From positions 124,001-188,000 of the forward strand of contig JBJYZC010000003.1 in the NCBI GenBank assembly GCA_046263755.1: 64,000 nt of DNA. Direction: 5' to 3'. The notes below the pieces were generated by a model. That model was not told where the DNA came from. It did not search any database and saw nothing but the letters and a program-made list of their open reading frames with translations. Position 1 is the stretch's first letter, and each line of letters starts with the position of its first letter. Positions 1 to 7,392 of this stretch are shown in pieces. The stretch is from Lachnocurva sp029100405 (lineage in GTDB: Bacteria > Bacillota > Clostridia > Lachnospirales > Lachnospiraceae). Position numbers and translations under genes: made by a program.

Positions 1-1
1 C

Positions 2-1135
2 CATGTCCGGATCACCAAAGTCGAAGAAGTCTCCCCGACTGCCCGGAAGTTCACCTTTGTTCCGGAAGATGGTGATACCCTTCCCCCTTTCTATGCAGGC
101 CAGTACTGTTCGATTGACCTTAAGGTAAAGGATGAAGAAAGTGGCAAAACGACTGTCACCACCCGGCCCTACTCCATTTCATCGGCCCCTTATCAGGCCA
201 GACAGGGAGAGAAATCCTTTTTCGAACTGACCATCCGAAACGGCCGCCCCGGTCAGGGCTTTATCAGCAGCTATCTCTATGAAAAAGCTCATGTCGGCGA
301 TCACTTTACGGTCCATCTGCCTTTCGGACAGTTCCACTATGAGCCCCTGCGGGATGCAAAACATATCCTGGCTCTGGCCGGCGGTTCCGGAATCACGCCT
401 TTCTACTCCATGGCTCAGGAAATTGCTCACGGAAGTCTGGATTGTGATCTCACGATCCTTTATGGATCCCGTGACCGAAAGGATATCATCCTGGTCGATG
501 AGCTCTCGAAGATCGAAACAGAATGCGACAGAGTCCGCTTTATTAACGTCTTGTCCGATGATCCGGACTATGATGGTGAGAAGGGATTCCTTTCCCGGGA
601 TCTGATTGAGAAATATTCTTACGGAAAACCGTCGGATGGAGAGACCAGTTACTTTGTCTGCGGTCCTCTGCCTATGTACAACTTCGTAAGCGGTGAGTTA
701 AAAGCGCTGAATGTCCCGGCCAAACGAATCCGGATGGAGGTCTTTGGTGCGCCTCGAGATATTACGAAAGCCAGTGGTTACCGTATCCGAAAGGCAAATA
801 AAGACCTTCCGGTAAATAGCGAGATTGCTCCTTATCCCGAGGATCAGGCCGAAACGATTTACCATCTGACCGTACTCCGCGGTCTGGAAAAAACGGTCAT
901 CGATGCTCTCTCAACAGAGCCTCTGGCTGTATCTCTGGAACGAGCCGGTATTCCCAATCAAACCCGCTGCAGAAGCGGTGCATGCGGCTATTGCCGATCC
1001 AAATTGATCGAGGGAGAAGTTTTCGTCCCGGACGCTGGAGACGGAAGACGTTATGCCGATAAGAAATTCGGCTATATCCACGCCTGCTCCACCTTCCCTC
1101 TCGGAGACTGCACGATTCAGATCATTATCTCTTAA
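2..1135 (+). CDS. Flavin/2Fe-2S NAD(P)H oxidoreductase, 5'-truncated by window edge
   Basis: The reading frame is open from the first bases, so the start lies upstream; 377 codons are visible. The order is a ferredoxin-reductase FAD-binding barrel with RPYSISSAP at visible residues 55-63, an NAD(P)-binding fold opening with GGSGITPFYSM near 126-136, a CGP motif, and a C-terminal plant-type [2Fe-2S] ferredoxin domain with cysteines at visible residues 323, 328, 331 and 362 (CRSGACGYC spacing). This architecture transfers electrons between NAD(P)H, FAD and the iron-sulfur cluster, as in phenol hydroxylase or vanillate demethylase reductases. The missing N-terminus could carry another domain. 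The physiological partner is not visible. The fold assignment is firm and the substrate unknown. Confidence 0.85.
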   Translation, partial: HVRITKVEEVSPTARKFTFVPEDGDTLPPFYAGQYCSIDLKVKDEESGKTTVTTRPYSISSAPYQARQGEKSFFELTIRNGRPGQGFISSYLYEKAHVGDHFTVHLPFGQFHYEPLRDAKHILALAGGSGITPFYSMAQEIAHGSLDCDLTILYGSRDRKDIILVDELSKIETECDRVRFINVLSDDPDYDGEKGFLSRDLIEKYSYGKPSDGETSYFVCGPLPMYNFVSGELKALNVPAKRIRMEVFGAPRDITKASGYRIRKANKDLPVNSEIAPYPEDQAETIYHLTVLRGLEKTVIDALSTEPLAVSLERAGIPNQTRCRSGACGYCRSKLIEGEVFVPDAGDGRRYADKKFGYIHACSTFPLGDCTIQIIIS

Positions 1136-1166
1136 GATTTGTTAAGATTTCTTAAGAAAATGGCCT

Positions 1167-1253
1167 TGGCTTCCTGCTTAGCATTTGAAGTTTGCCTATA
1201 AAAAGAGCCCTGGCTTCCTGCTTTGCATTTGAAGTCTGCCTATAAAAAGAGCC
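1167..1253. repeat. 43-bp direct repeat, two near-identical copies
   Basis: Copies at 1167-1209 and 1211-1253 (period 44) share tggcttcctgct, gcatttgaag and tgcctataaaaagagcc and differ at only two bases. They lie between the stop of the reductase gene and its terminator, and the second copy runs into the terminator stem. A shorter 10-bp repeat (ttaagattt) lies over the stop codon at 1131-1155. The sequence is non-coding. Confidence 0.85.
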
Positions 1254-1290
1254 GTAATTCTAGTGATTCACCAGAGTTACGGCTTTTTTC
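1251..1290 (+). terminator. Bidirectional intrinsic terminator
   Basis: The stem gccgtaa/ttacggc (1251-1257 with 1277-1283, extended with one mismatch) is followed by a T run on the plus strand. On the minus strand it is followed by tcttttta, so it can end both the reductase transcript and the convergent minus-strand salvage operon. Confidence 0.8.
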
Positions 1291-1326
1291 TTACAAGAAT
1301 TACTGTGTCACCTGTCAGGCTCTACA

Positions 1327-1965
1327 TCACCGGTCTTCTTCACTGCCACGAAGACTTCCCTTCTTCACATTCTCTTTCAGGATTTCTTCCGTCAGACGGT
1401 AAAGCGTCTGCGAGGCTTCCCGTGTCCTCTTCTGCCTGCCTTCCACCTGATCGACAGAGACACCATGTTCCTTCCAGTCGCCTCCGTCATTCGAATTGTT
1501 GAGAAGGAGGGGCTGGAGATTGTCCATGGCCCTTGCGAATCGTGCTTCGGGTGTTTTCGCTTCCTCAAATTCCTCAAAGAGATCCGAAAAAAAGCTCTTC
1601 TGATCTTCCGGCAAAATGGAAAAAAGCCTTTCCTTCGCTGCTTCTTCCCGCACCTTCTGCGACTTCTTACCCTCTTCGTCATAGGCATAGGTGTCACCGG
1701 CATAGATTTCCACTAGATCGTGAATCAGACAGAGAAGGATCGTGTGGCCTTTATTGATCTTTTCATCCGAATACTCTGCAAGGACTGCCGCCATTACTGC
1801 CATATGCCAGGCATGTTCCGCATCATCCTCTCTCCTGCCATGACCGGTCAAATGGGTCTGACGAAGGACATTTTTCTCCTGATCAATTGCAAGAGCAAAT
1901 TCCAGCTGCCGGCGCAGCCGCTCCGGAAGGTCCTTGGGCAAATTGGCCTTGATTTCCTCTGACAT
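1327..1965 (-). CDS. HD-domain 5'-deoxynucleotidase-like phosphohydrolase (YfbR/HDDC2 type)
   Basis: 212 residues. Metal-binding HD-family motifs are visible: RREDDAEHAWHM at residues 45-54, IHDLVEIYAGD at 81-91 (the HD pair at 82-83), and a late Asp in ARAMDNLQ near 145. The pattern R-E-D-x-A-E-H-x-W followed by H-D-x-x-E-x-x-x-G-D is characteristic of the YfbR/HDDC2 group, which dephosphorylates deoxyribonucleoside 5'-monophosphates using divalent metals in the cytoplasm. The start follows a GGAGG about 10 nt upstream and lies 15 bp after the pncB stop, so it is the last gene of the ureohydrolase-like/pncB/HD operon, which fits nucleotide salvage. The exact substrate is inferred. Confidence 0.8.
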   Translation of the reverse strand: MSEEIKANLPKDLPERLRRQLEFALAIDQEKNVLRQTHLTGHGRREDDAEHAWHMAVMAAVLAEYSDEKINKGHTILLCLIHDLVEIYAGDTYAYDEEGKKSQKVREEAAKERLFSILPEDQKSFFSDLFEEFEEAKTPEARFARAMDNLQPLLLNNSNDGGDWKEHGVSVDQVEGRQKRTREASQTLYRLTEEILKENVKKGSLRGSEEDR

Positions 1966-1980
1966 GATGTACCAGCCTCC

Positions 1981-3438
1981 TCAATCTGCCTTCTGACTCT
2001 TATAAAGAAGATCCATCTTCATTTCGTAATAAGCCGGACTCATATCCAGATAGTGGACATGGGGATTTTCAAACCGCTTCTCGGATGCCCAGATCTCATG
2101 ATCCAATTGATCCTTGACATAAGTCTGAATTTCTTTCAGATCTCTCTCCGGGAAGGTTCTCTTGCCATCTTTGATGACCTGAACCTGAAGTTCCTTGGCC
2201 GTACAGCCTTCAAAGCACAGGTTCTTCCAAGGCTTTCTGGAATCTACATAACGATATGGTTTACTAAAGTCCGGAGTCTCATCCTCCATGGTGATGAGAT
2301 CTGCCACCGCCTTCTTGTCCTGGTCATAGATCCGGAAGACCTTCTTTCTTCCGGGATTGGTGATCTTCTCAACCGTCTCGGAGATCTTGATCTTCGGAAT
2401 CTTTACACCGTCGTGCTCAACTTCGGAAATCTTATAAACTGCACCAAAGACCGGGTTGGACTCTGCCGTGATCATGCGTTCACCGACTCCGAAGCTGTCA
2501 AAGCAGCCGCCCTGAGAAATGATCGAAGAAATCGTATATTCATCCAGGCTGTTTGATCCGACGATAATGGCATCTTTGAGATCTGCATCATCCAGCATCT
2601 TCCGCATCTTCTGTGACAGATAAGCCAGGTCGCCGGAATCAATCCGAACACCTTTTAAGCGCTTACCCATAGGCTCCAGCACTTCTTTTGCTACCCGGAT
2701 GGCATTGGGCATGCCGGATTTTAAAACATTATAAGTATCGACCAAAAGAATGCAGTTATCCGGATAGGTTTCTGCAAATTCCTTGAAGGCGGTATATTCA
2801 TCCTCCTGATACATGACCCAGCTATGAGCCATGGTTCCGCTGACCGGAATATGGAACATCTGACCGGCGAGAACAGTTGCTGTTGAGCCGGCACCGCCGA
2901 TGTAAGCAGCTCTGGCCCCATAGACCGCTGCATCCATATTGTGCGCCCGGCGGGCGCCGAAATCCGAAACACCTCTGCCATCGGCCGCACGAACGATTCG
3001 GCTGGCCTTGGTGGCGATCAATGACTCATGATTGATCAGAGCCAGAATTGCCGTCTCGATCAGCTGGGCATCCAGAAGTGGCGCATGGACAGTCAGGATC
3101 GGCTCATTGGGATACATGATAGTTCCTTCGGGAAAAGCGAAGACATCCCCATGGAAACGATAATTTCTAAGCCACTCCAGGAAATCCTTCCGATAAATAT
3201 GAAGCGATTCCAGATAAGCAATATCCTCATCCGAAAAATGCAGATGCTCGATATAATCCACCACCTGCTCCAGACCGGCGAAAATCGCATATCCGCCCTG
3301 ATCCGGATTATGGCGATAAAATACGTCGAATGTGACCGTCGTATGATCGTCTTTATATTTAAAGTATCCGTTCGCCATGGTCATCTCATAGAGATCCATG
3401 ACCATGGAGAGGTTTCTGGCATCTGACTGACTTGTCAT
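1981..3438 (-). CDS. pncB: Nicotinate phosphoribosyltransferase
   Basis: 485 residues from the chosen ATG. The frame is open to a GTG at 3456, but those first codons themselves contain the AAGGAAGG ribosome binding site, so the ATG at 3438 (MTSQSDARN) is the likely start. The enzyme makes nicotinate mononucleotide from nicotinate and PRPP, the first step of the Preiss-Handler NAD salvage route. Visible signatures are the N-terminal DLYEMTMANGYF, the phosphate-binding RIDSGDLAYLS, and the FGVGERM motif ahead of a KISE strand. Length matches the Gram-positive enzymes. It lies 46 bp downstream of the ureohydrolase-like gene and 15 bp upstream of the HD nucleotidase, indicating one transcript. 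Confidence 0.93.
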   Translation of the reverse strand: MTSQSDARNLSMVMDLYEMTMANGYFKYKDDHTTVTFDVFYRHNPDQGGYAIFAGLEQVVDYIEHLHFSDEDIAYLESLHIYRKDFLEWLRNYRFHGDVFAFPEGTIMYPNEPILTVHAPLLDAQLIETAILALINHESLIATKASRIVRAADGRGVSDFGARRAHNMDAAVYGARAAYIGGAGSTATVLAGQMFHIPVSGTMAHSWVMYQEDEYTAFKEFAETYPDNCILLVDTYNVLKSGMPNAIRVAKEVLEPMGKRLKGVRIDSGDLAYLSQKMRKMLDDADLKDAIIVGSNSLDEYTISSIISQGGCFDSFGVGERMITAESNPVFGAVYKISEVEHDGVKIPKIKISETVEKITNPGRKKVFRIYDQDKKAVADLITMEDETPDFSKPYRYVDSRKPWKNLCFEGCTAKELQVQVIKDGKRTFPERDLKEIQTYVKDQLDHEIWASEKRFENPHVHYLDMSPAYYEMKMDLLYKSQKAD

Positions 3439-3484
3439 AATCTTCCTTCCTTTCACGATTCGTCATCGTTGTCTTTCACATGAT

Positions 3485-4468
3485 CTATTTATTTTTGCTC
3501 TTAGCAGTAAAATGACACCATCCTGGCAGCTCTGCTAATTCCTGATTTCGCTTTTCGTTTTCCTTCGTGCCTTCCGTCAGGTCCTTCCTGTCTTCCTCAC
3601 CGCAAATATCCATGCCCAGGACCCGCCGTGTCCGGTAAATCTCACTGACCATCTCCAGCAATTCCTCTTTCGACATATTTCCTTGCGACCAGTTGCATCT
3701 GGCATCTTCGACTCGAAGCACATCCTTATCGATGGAAATATAGACCGGGATGTCATATGCTTGATCCTGTCTCTGGTCTACATTTTGTCCACTCGGATAA
3801 CATTCAATGATCGAAGGAGAAAGATCCTGCCTCTGGTCTATATTTTGCCCACCCGGATAACATTCAATGATCAAAGGAGAAAGATCCGGCCTCTGGTCTA
3901 TATTTTGCCCACTCGGATAACATTCAATGATCAAAGGGGAAAGATCCGGCCTTCGCTTCAAAGAATTCCTGCCCGGCTTTAGTCCCTCTTCTTTCAAAAG
4001 AAGAGGATCCATGCCAATCATCGTGATCTTCAAAAGTCCGGGGACTTTCTCCCAAGCCTTCCTGACCCAGCCACCGCAAGACAAGATATCTCCAAAGGCC
4101 GGTTCTTTGGAATCCGGATGATTGTCAAACAGGATCAATTCAAAGGGCTGATCCTCTGGCAGCTTTTGCAGAAAGAAAAGTGTCAGGTAATGGTAGTTCC
4201 CGGAATCCAGAAAATGAACCCCCTCCGGCCCGATCCCGGTCAGGCGGGACTTAATCTCTTCTTCTGCGATCTCATCACAATAACAATCCGTGCCGCTGAT
4301 ATCCTGGCAGTCAATCAGAGGACGTGTCAGAGGCAGGGTCTCTTCCCGAAGAATTCCACTCATATCAAGTCCGATGATGGGAAAAGGTGTAAGCTCCAAT
4401 CTTCCATCTTGACTGTCCTCTTGGCTTCCCTTCCGGACTCTCGCCCTGGCAGGTTCTCTAGGATCCAT
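3485..4468 (-). CDS. Divergent arginase/agmatinase (ureohydrolase)-fold protein with internal 20-residue repeats
   Basis: 327 residues from ATG 4468; a GTG at 4480 is also possible, and an in-frame TAA lies just upstream of it. Remnants of ureohydrolase metal motifs appear in the right order: DSGNYHY (for GGDHS), LILFDNHPD (for DAHxD), and ISIDKDVL (for SxDxDxxDP) followed by CNWSQG. These proteins normally hydrolyse guanidino compounds with a Mn2 centre. Several ligand positions differ here, so activity on arginine or agmatine should not be assumed. Three exact 20-residue repeats (core DLSPLIIECYPSGQNIDQ) are inserted just before the last metal motif, which is very unusual for the family. 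It is first in an operon with pncB. Confidence 0.65.
   Translation of the reverse strand: MDPREPARARVRKGSQEDSQDGRLELTPFPIIGLDMSGILREETLPLTRPLIDCQDISGTDCYCDEIAEEEIKSRLTGIGPEGVHFLDSGNYHYLTLFFLQKLPEDQPFELILFDNHPDSKEPAFGDILSCGGWVRKAWEKVPGLLKITMIGMDPLLLKEEGLKPGRNSLKRRPDLSPLIIECYPSGQNIDQRPDLSPLIIECYPGGQNIDQRQDLSPSIIECYPSGQNVDQRQDQAYDIPVYISIDKDVLRVEDARCNWSQGNMSKEELLEMVSEIYRTRRVLGMDICGEEDRKDLTEGTKENEKRNQELAELPGWCHFTAKSKNK
3765..3951. repeat. 60-bp in-frame tandem repeat (about 3.1 copies) inside the ureohydrolase-like gene
   Basis: Units begin at 3781, 3841 and 3901, with a partial unit before them. The period is exactly 60 bp and units differ at only a few bases, so the reading frame is kept and 20 residues are repeated three times. 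High identity suggests recent expansion. Confidence 0.95.
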
Positions 4469-4489
4469 GGTTTTGTACACTTTCTGTTA

Positions 4490-4692
4490 GCTTGCTGTTG
4501 GCCTTCGGTTGGCTTTTCGTTCGCTTGCTGCAGGCTTTCTGTTGGCTTTCCGTTGGCTTGCTGCAGGCCTTCTGTTGGCTTTCCGTTGGCTTGTTGCAGG
4601 CCTTCTGTTGGCTGTCGTTCGCTTTCTGTTGGCTTGCTGCAGGCCTTCCGTTGGCTTTCTATTGGCTTGCTGCAGACCTTCTGTTAGCTTGC
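4490..4692. repeat. 33-bp intergenic minisatellite, about six degenerate units
   Basis: The sequence is built from alternations of ttggctttccg, ttggcttgctgcagg and ccttctg, with an approximate unit of 33 bp containing PstI-like ctgcag. It ends 10-20 bp upstream of the start of the ureohydrolase-like gene, so it occupies that gene's promoter and leader region. Frames through it encode leucine-rich low-complexity peptides that look spurious. Confidence 0.85.
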
Positions 4693-4829
4693 TACTATAC
4701 TTTGGTCAGCCTACCGTAACACTACAGTACTTAGTTTCAAGTGCTTACAGATTTTTTTATTATAACACATTTGGTCTTGCCTGCCCTCATGCGAAATATT
4801 GTAGCAATATCATAATACAAGTCAATCTT

Positions 4830-5107
4830 TCAAATTACGATAGTTAGGCTCCTGTTTTTGCCCGATCTTGAACCAGTTTATCGTAATAGGAGGAAACTCT
4901 TCAAATTATGATAGTTAGGCACTTGTTTTTGCCCGGTTTTGGACCAATTTATCGTAATAGGAGGTAACTCTCCAAAATCAGATATTGAATTCAAGTTCTT
5001 ACTATCGGATTTTAAAAAAACAATTCCTATTACGATAATAGGCTGCAGATCAACGTCCGGTACTATCGTATTTCAGAAAAATGTTCTGCATTACGATAAT
5101 TGGCCCG
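4830..5107. repeat. TATCGTAATA inverted-repeat cluster, locus 1
   Basis: This non-coding block has two 71-bp tandem units (4830-4900, 4901-4970), each bounded by inverted arms ATTACGATA (4834-4842) and TATCGTAAT (4879-4887; one base changed in unit 2). They are followed by TATTACGATA, ACTATCGTATTTCAGAAAA (about 5062-5081) and ATTACGATA (5090-5098). The same ordered arrangement recurs at 61328-61527. No coding potential and no transposase were seen. Function is unknown. Confidence 0.85.
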
Positions 5108-5125
5108 GGACAAGACCATAATAAA

Positions 5126-5249
5126 GCCACGTCTCTTGACGTGGCCGCTTACAGATATTTTCCTAGTACAATAATAAAGCCGCGTCTCCTGACGTGGCCG
5201 TTTGCAGACGTTTTATTTGCAATAAATAAGCCGCGTCTCTCGACGCGGC
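5126..5249. repeat. Three tandem GC-rich hairpins with compensatory base changes
   Basis: Eight-base-pair stems with four-base loops lie at 5126-5145, 5179-5198 and 5230-5249, spaced about 52 bp, each preceded by an aataa-rich run. The fourth stem pair changes from A-T (GCCACGTC/GACGTGGC) to G-T to G-C (GCCGCGTC/GACGCGGC). Pairing is therefore kept while sequence changes, which supports a folded RNA or single-stranded DNA structure. They lack the immediate U run of a standard terminator. Confidence 0.8.
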
Positions 5250-5266
5250 TCGTATGGGGGAGGATT

Positions 5267-5458
5267 ATGAAAAAAAGTTTTTCAAATGAAGTATTCATTC
5301 ATTTGATGATTACATCATATCGTCTAATTGTGATGATTTTGTGTATAAGAAAAGAAGGTTTTGTGAAAAAACGATGCTCCCAAAGGCAAGAGATGCCTAT
5401 GTCAATCCATGATCATATCAGACAAATGTCGGTTAGATTCCTGACTGCCAGCCGGTAA
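5267..5458 (+). CDS. Small uncharacterised ORF (63 aa), doubtful
   Basis: ATG at 5267 follows a strong GGGGGAGG six bases upstream. The 63-residue product begins MKKSFSNEVF, is basic, and has a short hydrophobic stretch at about residues 12-25. It starts right after the third GC hairpin and overlaps the 3' end of the convergent dus gene by 46 bp, where its sequence is dictated by dus. No family was recognised. The ribosome binding site argues for translation; the overlap and composition argue against a conserved gene. It may be a leader peptide or a remnant. Confidence 0.3.
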   Translation: MKKSFSNEVFIHLMITSYRLIVMILCIRKEGFVKKRCSQRQEMPMSIHDHIRQMSVRFLTASR

Positions 5459-6543
5459 TCTTCCAGATTCCGGCTCTTTTTGATCTTCTTTACCATCTTT
5501 CGGAGGGGTTCTCTGCCAAAAACTTCCAAAAGATCCGGATTCTCCAGCCAGAAGCTCCACAATTCCTTCATCCGTGGCACACAGCTGTCCGGATAAGGAT
5601 TTGCCCGGATGTATTCCTCCAGAAGTGTCTCATGAAAGGACACGAACAAACTCAAGCGGCCTTTTAGATCCTGACCGAGGCCCTCGCCATCCGGGCCCTC
5701 CTGAATTTTCAGGGCCAGGCTCGGATCATAGAGAAGTCCTCGACCGATCATGATCCCCGCCGCCTGGTGGAACCTCTCACGAACATCCTCTACATCCTCC
5801 ACCTTCCGAAGATCCCCGTTATAAATCACCGGGCAGGGCAAGACTCGCAGAGCCTCGGAAAAGCACTCCAGATCCACATTTCCATCATAACCCTGGCATC
5901 CCAGCCGCGGATGCAGAACCAGGCGGCGCAGAGGATAAGAAGCATAGACCCGGAGCAAGTCATCGAACCGACTCTTATCCTGCATCCCGATCCTGCTTTT
6001 TACGGAAATATAGACCGGACAGCCATCTGCCTCCAAAATGCGAAATGTTCCCTCCAGAAACTGGTCTACATCCTCCGGGTCAGAAAGGAGACCCGCGCCC
6101 TTGTGTCGCTTTGTAACCGTCGGTGAAGGACATCCGAGATTCAGATTCACCTCCCCATAACCCAGTTCATACAGTTTTTCAGCTCCCCAAGCCAGCTGAT
6201 CTGCCTTATTTGTTAATATCTGTGGAATGAGTGCTATAGATTGTTTACCTTTCACATCATCACAGACCGATTGATTTCCTTTTGGATTGGCATCACGAAT
6301 CCATCGGTTTGCCTCTGGATTGGCATCACGAACCGATCGGTTTACCTCTGGATTAGCACCACGAATCCACCGGTTGACCTCCGGATTGACATCACGGATA
6401 TCATGACTGCCGAACTTCTTATTCTGGTTCACTGTTAAGAAAGGCGTGTAATAGACAGAGATTCCTCCATAAATCTTCGCAAAGGCATTTCGGAAGGGGA
6501 ATCCGGTGATTCCTTCCATGGGAGCAAATTCGATATGTAACAA
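5413..6543 (-). CDS. dus: tRNA-dihydrouridine synthase with an internal repeat insert
   Basis: 376 residues. The frame is open to 6603, but AAGGAGA lies seven bases before a TTG at 6543, giving (M)LHIEFAPMEGITG, the usual Dus N-terminus; TTG is therefore the likely start. The FMN-dependent enzyme reduces specific uridines in tRNA. Visible are the FAPMEG start, the catalytic cysteine in LNLGCPSP (about residue 138), KSRIG, the HPR and YNGD substrate/FMN motifs, and the C-terminal helical tRNA-binding part. Between the first and second barrel strands (about residues 51-96) lies an 11-residue repeat (NPEVNRWIRDA-like) not expected in Dus enzymes. It is divergent from the cytidylate-kinase-like gene. 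Confidence 0.9.
   Translation of the reverse strand: MLHIEFAPMEGITGFPFRNAFAKIYGGISVYYTPFLTVNQNKKFGSHDIRDVNPEVNRWIRGANPEVNRSVRDANPEANRWIRDANPKGNQSVCDDVKGKQSIALIPQILTNKADQLAWGAEKLYELGYGEVNLNLGCPSPTVTKRHKGAGLLSDPEDVDQFLEGTFRILEADGCPVYISVKSRIGMQDKSRFDDLLRVYASYPLRRLVLHPRLGCQGYDGNVDLECFSEALRVLPCPVIYNGDLRKVEDVEDVRERFHQAAGIMIGRGLLYDPSLALKIQEGPDGEGLGQDLKGRLSLFVSFHETLLEEYIRANPYPDSCVPRMKELWSFWLENPDLLEVFGREPLRKMVKKIKKSRNLEDYRLAVRNLTDICLI
6251..6398. repeat. 33-bp in-frame tandem repeat (about 4.5 units) inside dus
   Basis: Units begin at 6284, 6317, 6350 and 6383 with a degenerate unit before them. The core is ggattggcatcacgaatcc. The period equals 11 codons, so the frame is preserved. The position corresponds to an insert between conserved Dus blocks. 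Confidence 0.93.
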
Positions 6544-6673
6544 GTGAAATCTCCTTATAGTTCTTTGTAAAAACTGCCTTGTATGCATTCTGGAATCTTG
6601 CATTTTACCAACAAATTCACTAAACTAAGAGTGTAGTCAGAATATTCCCAGCCATACAAGGAGAGTGATTTTT

Positions 6674-7276
6674 ATGTATCCTATTATTACGATCAGCCGT
6701 GAATTCGGCAGTGGCGGACATTCCATCGGAGAACAGGTGGCAAAGAAATTAAATATTCCCTTCTTGGATGGAGAGATCGTCAACCAGACGGCAATCAACA
6801 GCGGTTACTGTAAGGAACTGATCGAGGAGCAGGGCGAGACAGCAAGCATGGCGAATAAATGGTTCGACGTTTCCGCAGCCAGCACCATGTACTTCCAGAG
6901 TCCCCAGGACGAAATCTTTTTGGCGCAGAGGAAGGTCATTCTCGAAACCGCCAAGAAGGGACCCTGCGTTATTGTCGGACGTTGTTCCGACTATATCCTT
7001 CGGCGGGCACAGATCCCCTGCATCAATGTCCTGATTCATGCCGATATGGAACATCGGAGAGCCAGAGTCCTGGAACGCTATGGTGAAATCAAGGACGTGG
7101 ATGTGGAAAAGCGAATCAAGAAAAAGGACAAGCAGCGTCGCACTTACTACCGTTATTATACAGACCAGCATTGGGGCGATTACAGCAACTATGATCTGGC
7201 ACTGGATTCCGGTACCCTCGGTGAAGAGTGCTGCATTGACATCATCTGTCAGCTGGCAGAGATGAGGGCGAAATAA
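6674..7276 (+). CDS. Cytidylate kinase-like family protein
   Basis: 200 residues. AAGGAG at 6657-6662 is 11 bases from ATG 6674 and only two from an in-frame GTG at 6665, so the ATG is preferred. The protein opens YPIITISREFGSGGHSIGEQVAKKL, a P-loop variant (REFGSGG) typical of the cytidylate kinase-like family (PF13189). It continues with an FLDGEIV segment, CVIVGRCSDYIL and a lid region rich in Arg/Lys (RIKKKDKQRRTYY). These are cytoplasmic nucleotide kinases by fold; whether CMP is the substrate is not certain. It is divergent from dus. Its 3' end, including the stop codon, is tandemly duplicated, and a strong terminator follows. Confidence 0.8.
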   Translation: MYPIITISREFGSGGHSIGEQVAKKLNIPFLDGEIVNQTAINSGYCKELIEEQGETASMANKWFDVSAASTMYFQSPQDEIFLAQRKVILETAKKGPCVIVGRCSDYILRRAQIPCINVLIHADMEHRRARVLERYGEIKDVDVEKRIKKKDKQRRTYYRYYTDQHWGDYSNYDLALDSGTLGEECCIDIICQLAEMRAK

Positions 7277-7318
7277 ATCTGCCCACAAGAGATGAGGGCG
7301 AAATAAATCTACCCACAG
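7259..7318. repeat. 30-bp tandem duplication spanning a stop codon
   Basis: Copies 7259-7288 and 7289-7318 match at 28 of 30 bases. Each contains the last codons of the kinase-like gene and its TAA, in the same frame, because the period is ten codons. The second copy is beyond the functional stop. Confidence 0.93.
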
Positions 7319-7322
7319 GAAG

Positions 7323-7354
7323 GGCCGGGGAATGATTCCCCGGCCTCTTTTTTT
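7323..7354 (+). terminator. Intrinsic terminator of the cytidylate-kinase-like gene
   Basis: A perfect GGCCGGGGAAT/ATTCCCCGGCC stem at 7323-7345 is followed by a T-rich tract. A near copy of this hairpin occurs 70 bp downstream. Confidence 0.9.
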
Positions 7355-7392
7355 CCAAAACCAGATGAACAGTGGAAAAAAGCGAATCCAAA

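Noticed and set aside
4492..4847. Leucine-rich frames in the 4.5-4.8 kb region
   Set aside because: They arise from the 33-bp repeat being free of stops in all plus frames; low complexity and no start signals.
4830..5107. CRISPR array formed by the TATCGTAATA repeats
   Set aside because: Motif orientation alternates and the intervals between the two main units are near-identical rather than unique spacers.
5126..5249. CRISPR array
   Set aside because: The repeated GC hairpins are only three, the intervening segments are themselves similar, and no cas genes are present.
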